A stretch of 64,000 nucleotides of DNA from Hamadaea tsunoensis DSM 44101 (GTDB lineage Bacteria > Actinomycetota > Actinomycetes > Mycobacteriales > Micromonosporaceae). The translations under genes were made by a program, and so were the position numbers. Below, piece after piece: positions 58,001-64,000 of this stretch. Below the pieces are notes generated by a model. It saw only the letters and a program-made list of their open reading frames with translations. It had not been told where the DNA came from and ran no database searches. The stretch covers positions 531,966 through 595,965 of the forward strand of contig NZ_AUAX01000001.1 in the NCBI RefSeq assembly GCF_000428945.1. The letters are read 5' to 3'. Within the stretch, counting starts at the first letter, position 1. Every line of letters starts with the position of its first letter.

Positions 58001-58989
58001 CCGGCGAGGACCTTCCGGTAGATCTCGACGATCCGCTCGGCGACCCGGCGCTCGTCCAGCCACGCGCAGCTCTCCCGGCCGTCGGCGCGTACGCGCTGCA
58101 TCAGCACGTCGATGGTCCGATCGGCCAGCGTCGAGACCAGCTGGCGGCGGCTGTGCGCGGGATCCTCGTGCTTCGGGAACGGCACGACCGCGCTCGGGTG
58201 GACCCGGCGCAGCACCTCGGTCACGTCGCCGACGTCGACCGAGACCACGGGCAGCCCCATCGCGGTCGCCTCCTTGACGACCGTCGGCGAACCCTCGCTG
58301 CCCTCGCGCGAGGTGAACAGCAGGACGTCGGCGGCGTCGTATTTGCGTACCAGCTCGGTCGCGGGCTGGCCGGGCGCCGAGAGCACCAGTTCCCGCACCG
58401 GTACGCCCCGGCGGCGCAGCTCGGCCAGCACGTCGGCGTACACGTCGTAGCCCTTGACCGGGCGCTTCGGGTCGCCGCCGAAGAGCACGACCGGATCGGT
58501 CTCCGGGAGGTCGTACTCCTGCCGGACCGCGCGGCGGTCACCCGGGGTGAACAGGTCGAAGTCGACACCGTTGGCGACCACGTGGCCGGCCGGGTCGCCC
58601 GCGGTGTCGGCCAGCCGCTGCGAGACGTAGATCCGCGCGGCCGTGCCCGACCAGCCGAGCTTCGTCGCCATGCGCTGCTTGGGCGCGTTGATGTCGCTGC
58701 CGTAGAGGGACAGCACCCGCGGCGTGCGCCCGATGCCCCGGGCGGCCAGCGCGGCCAGTCCGTAGTGGATGTGCACGAGGTCGTAGCCGCCGTCCTTGAC
58801 CCGGGCGCGGACCCGCGGCGCGGCCGAGACGTAGTCGAGTTTGCCCCGCGACTGCGCGACGACCTCGACGTCCACCTGGTGGCCGAGGGCCCGGACGGCG
58901 GTGACCTGGCGCTCCACGAAGATGCCGCGGTAGCTGCCCTCCTCCGGCCACAGGTTGGTGACGGCCAGAATGCGCAGTGGTTCAGTCAC
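57997..58989 (-). CDS. GT4-family glycosyltransferase
   Basis: A 330-residue GT-B enzyme. The N-domain begins ILAVTNLWPEEGSYRGIFVE. The C-domain has VLFGGDPKRPVKGYDV and the donor motif EGSEGSPTVVKEATAMGLPV (Ex7E type). GTG start, overlapping the flippase stop by eight bases. It extends the lipid-linked repeat unit from a nucleotide sugar donor. Confidence 0.9.
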   Translation of the reverse strand: MTEPLRILAVTNLWPEEGSYRGIFVERQVTAVRALGHQVDVEVVAQSRGKLDYVSAAPRVRARVKDGGYDLVHIHYGLAALAARGIGRTPRVLSLYGSDINAPKQRMATKLGWSGTAARIYVSQRLADTAGDPAGHVVANGVDFDLFTPGDRRAVRQEYDLPETDPVVLFGGDPKRPVKGYDVYADVLAELRRRGVPVRELVLSAPGQPATELVRKYDAADVLLFTSREGSEGSPTVVKEATAMGLPVVSVDVGDVTEVLRRVHPSAVVPFPKHEDPAHSRRQLVSTLADRTIDVLMQRVRADGRESCAWLDERRVAERIVEIYRKVLAG

Positions 58990-60574
58990 GTCGGATCCTC
59001 CTGGAGCTGGGCGCGCGGTGCGACACGATGCCGGCGCGCTGCCGCTGGGCGGGGATGACGGCGGCCGGCCCGGACCGCCGGGCGCCCGACCGGACCTGCG
59101 CGACGAGCCCCTTGATCTCTCCCAGGAACAGCACTCCGGCGAGGACGGCCCCGACTGCGGCGGCCACTGGTCCCCACAGCGTGCTCTGCAGGACGGGCAG
59201 GGTGGTGAGCACTCCGGTGACCGCTACGGCCGCGATGCTCTTGGCCAGCGGGCCGAACCAGGACATGCGGTGGATACGCCAGACCGCCGACAGCGGGATG
59301 AGCGCCGTCACACACGTCCCGACGAGGTATCCGATGCCGACACCGGTCGCGCCGTAGGGTCCGCCGAGGACGGCCACCACCCCCAGGCCGACCAGGCACC
59401 CGGTCACCGCGGAGGCGACCGGGACACGCGTCTGCCGGGGCGTACCGCTGGCGAGCACGTTGACCGCCGGCACCTGCAGTACGCCGAAGAAGCACGCGCA
59501 CAGCATCAGCCGCAGTACGCCGGCGCCGCGCGCGTACCCGGAGCCGCCGAAGATCGTCAGGATCAGCGGCGCGGCGAGGAGGCCGACGACGAAGACCGGG
59601 GTGAGCAGGGCGGCCAGGCCGCGCGTGGACAGGTCGACCTGGCGGCGGATCGCGGCGTGGTCGCCCGCGCCCTGCGCGCCGGCCATCGCCGGGAACAGGG
59701 CCAGCGCCATGGCCCGGGGCAGGAAGTAGAGCGGCGCCACGAGGGCGACGGCCGCGACGAAGTGCGCCACCTCGTCCGGCTCGGCGAACCGGTCCGCCAG
59801 CAGCTGGGTCGCCTGCAGGAAGCCCGCGCTGGCCAGGGTGCCGATGCTGCCGAGGATGGTGAAGACGACGACCTGGCGCCGGTCGAAGGGTCCGGTGCCG
59901 CCGGTGTGGCTGTTCCGCCGGTGCCGCCGCAGCTGTACGCGGGCCAGCACCACGAACGCGAGATAGCCGATCGCGAGCGGCAGCAGGTACTGGGTGGCGC
60001 CGGTGACGACGATCACGATCGTGCCGGCGACGGCCAGGCCCGACGTGCACAGTTCCAGGCGGGCGTACTGCGGGACGAGGCCGTGGCCGTACATGGCCGC
60101 CTTGTCCACTGTATACAGCGAGTACGCGGCTGTGAGCAACGCCACCGCGAGGGCGTCCGCGGGCCGCAGGTCGTAGAGTTCCGCCGCCGCCCAGGCCGCG
60201 CCGGCGCCGAGGACCACGGAGGACACCAGACCGAGCCGGCCCAGGAACCGGTGCACGGCCCACGCCGCGGCCGGATCGCCGGCCCCCCGGTGGAAGGCCA
60301 CGAACTTCGAGTACGCGCTGGAGACGCCCCCGGGCAGCACCAGGCTGGCGATCATCGTGGTGGCCAGCATCGTCCCGACGAGACCATAGGTCTCGTGATC
60401 GGTGGCGTGGCTGACGAGCGAGCCGTGGACCAGCCGCGTCAACCCGACCGCGACCAGCGCGAGCATCGACAGCGCGCCGGCCTTGAGCACGCCGATCGAG
60501 CCGCGCGCGGCGGGGGCGGGCACGGTCGCCTCACCCTCCGGCCGGTCGGACGGATGGTCGTGCGTCATGGTCAT
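58982..60574 (-). CDS. Oligosaccharide flippase (Wzx/MOP-like)
   Basis: A 530-residue membrane protein with about 12-14 helices of the polysaccharide transporter family. It carries lipid-linked repeat units across the membrane. The start ATG at 60574 has GGGGAAG eight bases upstream; an upstream ATG at 60604 is possible. It is the first gene of the operon that continues through GT4, two SDRs and the nucleotidyltransferase. The 206-bp gap to the divergent sugar-transferase gene should hold both promoters. Confidence 0.87.
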   Translation of the reverse strand: MTMTHDHPSDRPEGEATVPAPAARGSIGVLKAGALSMLALVAVGLTRLVHGSLVSHATDHETYGLVGTMLATTMIASLVLPGGVSSAYSKFVAFHRGAGDPAAAWAVHRFLGRLGLVSSVVLGAGAAWAAAELYDLRPADALAVALLTAAYSLYTVDKAAMYGHGLVPQYARLELCTSGLAVAGTIVIVVTGATQYLLPLAIGYLAFVVLARVQLRRHRRNSHTGGTGPFDRRQVVVFTILGSIGTLASAGFLQATQLLADRFAEPDEVAHFVAAVALVAPLYFLPRAMALALFPAMAGAQGAGDHAAIRRQVDLSTRGLAALLTPVFVVGLLAAPLILTIFGGSGYARGAGVLRLMLCACFFGVLQVPAVNVLASGTPRQTRVPVASAVTGCLVGLGVVAVLGGPYGATGVGIGYLVGTCVTALIPLSAVWRIHRMSWFGPLAKSIAAVAVTGVLTTLPVLQSTLWGPVAAAVGAVLAGVLFLGEIKGLVAQVRSGARRSGPAAVIPAQRQRAGIVSHRAPSSRRIRRD

Positions 60575-60810
60575 GCGCTGTGCTTCCCCGCGGTCGGTCG
60601 ACACCGTCGCAGATCGTAGTCCACCGGCGGCCGCCCTGGGTATCCGTCCCGAGTTGCACGGATCCGTACGAGGACGGCGTATTCGGAGTTGTGATCCCTC
60701 TCGTCGAATTCCGCCCGAATGCCGCTAGGCAAAACGCCGACCCGGCCGCTAGCCTCCAGAGCGCCGGACCCCTGACCGACGGACTTCTCCGGCGCGAAAG
60801 GAATCCGGCG

Positions 60811-62343
60811 GTGTCCACCCACGCGCGTCCTTCCGGGGCCGGACCTGCCGGGCCCGACGTCATCACACCCTCGAACGGCGTGGCCCGCGCCGCCTTCGGC
60901 CGCTCCGGCGCGCACCGCGTCACCTGGCACCGCAACTACGTCATCTGGTTGCTGGCCTTGGACTTCATGTGCGCGCTGGCCGCCAGCCGGACCGCGATCA
61001 CGCTCTTCCAGCGGGCCGACGCGGGCTTCGGCAAGGACGAGGTCCTCTCCGGCTCGCTGCGCGCGTTCACCCTGGTGGCCAACCTCGGCATGCCGCTGGG
61101 CTGGGTGCTGCTGCTGGCCGCCTGCGGCGCGTACGACCGGCGGGCGCTGGGCACCGGCACCGAGGAGCTCAAGCGCCTCATGCGGGCCACGCTCGCCATG
61201 GCCGCGACCGTCTCGTTCCTGGCCTTCGGCTTCAAGAAGGACCTGTCGCGGATGACCGTCGTCGTCGTCATCCTCGCCGCCATGTGCTACACCCTGCTGG
61301 CCCGGCTGATCGCCCGCTGGGTGCTGCAGATCATCCGGCGTACCGGCACCGCGGCCTCGCACCGGATGCTGCTGGTCGGCCGGCTGCCCGACGCGCTCGC
61401 CGTCTACGACGTCGCCACCCGCAACCGCGGCGCCGGGCTGCTGCCGGTCGCCATCCATCTGCCCGAACCGCCGCTCGCCGGGCAGGTCCCCGAGACACCC
61501 GTTCCCGTGTACGCGGGCTGGGACCTGGTCCCACTCGTCCAGGAGATCGACGCCGACACGATCGCCATCTGCGGCCCGGCCAGCCTGGAGTCCTACGAGT
61601 TGCGCCGGCTCGCCTGGCAGATCGAGGGCACCGGCCTGGACCTCGTCGTGGTTCCGCAGGTGACCGATGTCGCGGGGCCGCGCGTACACGTCCGGCCGGT
61701 GGAGGGGCTGCCGCTGCTCACGGTCGAGGAGCCGACGATCTCCGGCCTCTCGCTGGTGGTCAAGATCCTGCTCGACCGGTTCGCGGCCCTCCTCGGGCTG
61801 CTCGCGCTCTCGCCGTTCCTGCTGCTGATCGCGTTGTCCATCAAGCTGTCCGACCGCGGCCCGGTCTTCTTCCGCCAGCGCCGGGTGGGCTACCAGGGCA
61901 AGACGTTCCGCGTCTGGAAGTTCCGGACGATGCACACCGACGCCGAGGCCCGCCTCGCGGCGCTGCGCGACAGCAACGAGAGCGACGGCCTGCTGTTCAA
62001 GATGAAGGACGATCCCCGCGTGACCGGGGTCGGCCGGTTCCTGCGGTCGTTCTCCCTGGACGAGCTGCCCCAGCTGATCAACGTACTGGTCGGCGAGATG
62101 TCCCTGGTCGGGCCGCGCCCGCTGCCCACCGACGACGAGAGCTTCCAGGGCGACGTACGCCGCCGCCTGCTCGTGCGCCCCGGCATCACCGGACTGTGGC
62201 AGGTGTCCGGTCGCTCGGATCTGAGCTGGGACGAGTCCGTCCGGCTGGATCTGTACTACGTGGACAACTGGTCGCTCGCGTACGACCTCGGGATCCTGTG
62301 GCGGACGGTGTGGATCGTGGTCGGCCGCCGGGGCGCGTACTGA
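60811..62343 (+). CDS. Polyprenyl glycosylphosphotransferase (initiating sugar transferase)
   Basis: A 510-residue WbaP/WcaJ-type enzyme that starts the glycan by moving a sugar phosphate to undecaprenyl phosphate. It has four N-terminal helices, a CoA-binding-like middle domain (HRMLLVGRLPDALAVYDVAT), a reentrant helix, and the catalytic part with VFFRQRRVGYQGKTFRVWKF, SLDELPQLINVL and VGPRPL. The GTG at 60811 has AAAGGAA eight bases upstream; a longer frame starts near 60691. It converges with the LCP gene, leaving four bases between stops. Confidence 0.93.
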   Translation: MSTHARPSGAGPAGPDVITPSNGVARAAFGRSGAHRVTWHRNYVIWLLALDFMCALAASRTAITLFQRADAGFGKDEVLSGSLRAFTLVANLGMPLGWVLLLAACGAYDRRALGTGTEELKRLMRATLAMAATVSFLAFGFKKDLSRMTVVVVILAAMCYTLLARLIARWVLQIIRRTGTAASHRMLLVGRLPDALAVYDVATRNRGAGLLPVAIHLPEPPLAGQVPETPVPVYAGWDLVPLVQEIDADTIAICGPASLESYELRRLAWQIEGTGLDLVVVPQVTDVAGPRVHVRPVEGLPLLTVEEPTISGLSLVVKILLDRFAALLGLLALSPFLLLIALSIKLSDRGPVFFRQRRVGYQGKTFRVWKFRTMHTDAEARLAALRDSNESDGLLFKMKDDPRVTGVGRFLRSFSLDELPQLINVLVGEMSLVGPRPLPTDDESFQGDVRRRLLVRPGITGLWQVSGRSDLSWDESVRLDLYYVDNWSLAYDLGILWRTVWIVVGRRGAY

Positions 62344-62347
62344 CCGG

Positions 62348-63499
62348 TCAGTCCTTCGCGATCCAGGTCGGGTGGTTCTGCACGAAGTCCGCCATCGTGT
62401 CGTCCCGGGCGGCGTGGAACATGTCCAGGCTGTCGGGGGTGAGCTTCTGGCAGGACGAGCCGTCGGGGCACTTGAGCGACGCGTACTGGCCGCCGTTGGT
62501 CTTCAGCATCTGCATGTCGCCGATGTTCATGCCCTTGAGCATGAAGATCCAGTCGGTCAGGCCGACCGCGCCGGGGTCGACGGTGAGGGTGTGCCCGGTC
62601 GCCGTGAGCAGGCCGTTCAGCTTCGAGACGTTCGTCATGCCCTGGCTCATCGCCTCCTTGGCGACGGCCTTGAGGAACTGCTGCTGGTGGCGCTGGCGGT
62701 CGTAGTCGCCGCCCGAGGTGTGCCGCTGCCGCACGAAGTCCAGCGCCTGCCACGGTTCGAGGTGGCGGCAGCCCTTCTCATACGTCATCGCGGTGCCGCC
62801 GCCCGTCGCCAGCAGCTGGCCGTTCGTGTTCATGTGGATCGAGGTGACCTTCTGGTCGATGCACATGTCGACGCCGCCCAGCGCGTCGACCACGGCCTCG
62901 AAGCCGGCGAAGTTGACGATGGCACCCGCGTTGAAGTGCAGACCGGTGACCGAGCTGATGGTCTCCGCGAGCAGTTCGAAACCGCCGGTACGCCCGCCGC
63001 CGTTGTCGCTGCCGTGCTGGAAGGCCGCGTTGATCTTTTCGTTCGAGCCCTTGAAGCCGGTCTTCGGGAACGCCGGGATCTGGGCGAGGGTGTCGCGCGG
63101 CATCGACAGGAAGTACGCCGCCGTGTGCGCCGCGTTGATGTGGAAGATGATGATCGAGTCGGCCCGCGTACCGTCCGGGTCGTCGGTGACCGTGCGCTCG
63201 TCCACGCCCATCAGCAGGATGTTCACCGCCCCGTCGAGCGCGTGGGCCTTGTCGACGGGCGCGCTCGCACCGCCGAGCATGCTCTCATGCTGGACGGAGT
63301 TCTCCACCTCGCCGAGGAAGTACTTCGCGGCGATCAGCGCGCCGGAGCTGGCGAGCACGATGAGCGCGCCGAGGACGGCCACGATCTTCGCCCACAGTGG
63401 ACTCTTGGCCTTCTTCCGCTTCCGTTTGCGGCCGGCGGATCCGAGTTGGTGGGAGGACCGGCTGGAGCCCTGATCGCGGTCGCGGATGGCGGCAGGCAT
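62348..63499 (-). CDS. LytR-CpsA-Psr (LCP) family wall-polymer ligase, second copy
   Basis: A 383-residue type II membrane protein: a basic cytoplasmic tail (GRKRKRKKAKS), one helix, then the LCP domain with ILLMGVDERT, RADSIIIFHINAAH, SMPRDTLAQIP and DFVRQRH. A Cys pair (MCIDQK, KGCRH) and CPDGSSCQK near the C-terminus could form disulfides. It lies between the initiating transferase and UDP-glucose dehydrogenase, so it is the likely attachment enzyme for this cluster's polymer. Confidence 0.93.
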   Translation of the reverse strand: MPAAIRDRDQGSSRSSHQLGSAGRKRKRKKAKSPLWAKIVAVLGALIVLASSGALIAAKYFLGEVENSVQHESMLGGASAPVDKAHALDGAVNILLMGVDERTVTDDPDGTRADSIIIFHINAAHTAAYFLSMPRDTLAQIPAFPKTGFKGSNEKINAAFQHGSDNGGGRTGGFELLAETISSVTGLHFNAGAIVNFAGFEAVVDALGGVDMCIDQKVTSIHMNTNGQLLATGGGTAMTYEKGCRHLEPWQALDFVRQRHTSGGDYDRQRHQQQFLKAVAKEAMSQGMTNVSKLNGLLTATGHTLTVDPGAVGLTDWIFMLKGMNIGDMQMLKTNGGQYASLKCPDGSSCQKLTPDSLDMFHAARDDTMADFVQNHPTWIAKD

Positions 63500-63630
63500 G
63501 GACTCCCCCGTCTTTCGTTGCGTTCCCCCGGCGGTCCCGCCCGGCGTACGCGACGGCGGAAACCTCGATCCGGGTTACCGTACTCCTGCGGCCGGGCGGC
63601 CGACCGCCCGCCGGGGCTCGCAGCGACGAA

Positions 63631-63662
63631 CGGCCGCGGTCCCGGGTCGGGATCCGCGGCCG
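63631..63662 (-). terminator. Hairpin after UDP-glucose dehydrogenase gene
   Basis: CGGCCGCGGTCCCG and CGGGATCCGCGGCCG pair with one bulge, about 14 bases past the dehydrogenase stop. Confidence 0.75.
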
Positions 63663-63675
63663 TACAAGCGGTCGG

Positions 63676-64000
63676 TCAGAGGGCGGGGCGGCCGAGTCCG
63701 CGGTAGGTCCACCCGGCGGCGGCCCAGGCCGGTCCGTCGAGGCAGTTCTTGCCGTCGACGACGAGCCTGCGGCCGGTGATCTCGCCCAGCGACACCGGAT
63801 CGGCGTTACGGAACTCGGCCCAGTCGGTCAGCACGCACACCAGGTCCGTACCCGTCACCGCGTCGGTCAACGACTTCTCGTACGCCAGCTCCGGATGCAC
63901 CCGGCGGGCGTTGTCGGTGCCCTGCGGGTCGTACACATGCACATCCGCCCCGGCTTCGGCCAGCATCCCGGCCACCGCCAGAGCCGGCGAGTCACGGACA
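63676..64000 (-). CDS. ugd: UDP-glucose 6-dehydrogenase, C-terminal part (5' end outside window)
   Basis: The last ~108 codons of a UDP-glucose/GDP-mannose dehydrogenase. VRDSPALAVAG is the characteristic start of the C-terminal UDP-binding domain, followed by VHVYDPQGTDNARRVHPELA, LVCVLTDWAEF and VVDGKNCLD. It should oxidise UDP-glucose to UDP-glucuronate for the neighbouring glycan cluster. The N-terminus and active-site Cys lie beyond the window. Confidence 0.9.
   Translation of the reverse strand, partial: VRDSPALAVAGMLAEAGADVHVYDPQGTDNARRVHPELAYEKSLTDAVTGTDLVCVLTDWAEFRNADPVSLGEITGRRLVVDGKNCLDGPAWAAAGWTYRGLGRPAL

Noticed and set aside
1..64000. tRNA and rRNA genes
   Set aside because: I looked for the T-loop GGTTCRANNCC and rRNA landmarks by eye and found none; short tRNAs could still be missed without a covariance search.

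Overview
The window is 64 kb of very GC-rich DNA (roughly 70% or more by eye) from an actinobacterium. Many GTG and TTG starts, tightly overlapping genes, a translational ileS T-box, an arabinofuranosyltransferase-like gene and LytR-CpsA-Psr wall ligases fit the Micromonosporaceae (Actinoplanes, Micromonospora, Dactylosporangium); this placement is an inference. A hexamer family, GTACGC/GCGTAC, is strikingly common in every reading frame.

Region 1 (1-9.2 kb) is one long minus-strand operon. It runs from a LacI repressor through a sugar ABC importer (two permeases, lipoprotein binding protein), two different ADP-ribosylglycohydrolase-family proteins and a ribokinase to a gene, cut by the window edge, that joins a barrel-like N-terminal part to a formylglycine-generating-enzyme-like domain. 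It looks like import, glycosidic cleavage and phosphorylation of an unknown ribosylated compound. Region 2 (9.5-17.9 kb) holds a YccF membrane protein, a DUF402-amidohydrolase-glutamine-synthetase operon (a split FluG arrangement), two ABC systems, a 161-bp MITE-like element, and an AbiE locus with an intact antitoxin and operator but a gutted toxin. Region 3 (17.9-22.9 kb) has a ROK regulator divergent from a GH3 hexosaminidase, a SnoaL-like/MarR pair with three operator copies, a phosphoglycerate-mutase-like phosphatase and rsfS.

Region 4 (22.9-24.1 kb) is 1.2 kb without genes. It is packed with inverted repeats: about eleven copies of a degenerate TGATC-containing 15-mer inside a 709-bp segment bounded by imperfect 26-bp inverted repeats. 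Region 5 (24.1-35 kb) is housekeeping: nadD, pepN, a GNAT, obgE, rpmA, rplU, two paralogous lipoproteins, RNase E/G and a TIGR03936 protein. Region 6 (35-48.8 kb) has envelope glycosyltransferases, including a divergent pair that looks leaderless, a TIGR03960 radical SAM protein, an acyltransferase, ileS with its T-box, and a membrane-anchored GH10 xylanase.

Region 7 (49-64 kb) begins with a membrane-anchored trypsin-like pseudoenzyme and is then a surface-glycan cluster: two LCP ligases, a Wzy-like polymerase, a Wzx-like flippase, GT2 and GT4 transferases, a sugar nucleotidyltransferase, two SDR sugar-nucleotide enzymes, an initiating phosphoglycosyltransferase and the end of a UDP-glucose dehydrogenase. 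These genes could make, export, polymerise and attach an exopolysaccharide or wall glycopolymer. Two families of palindromic intergenic repeats (three and two copies) are scattered through the window. I saw no rRNA, tRNA, CRISPR array or intact transposase.
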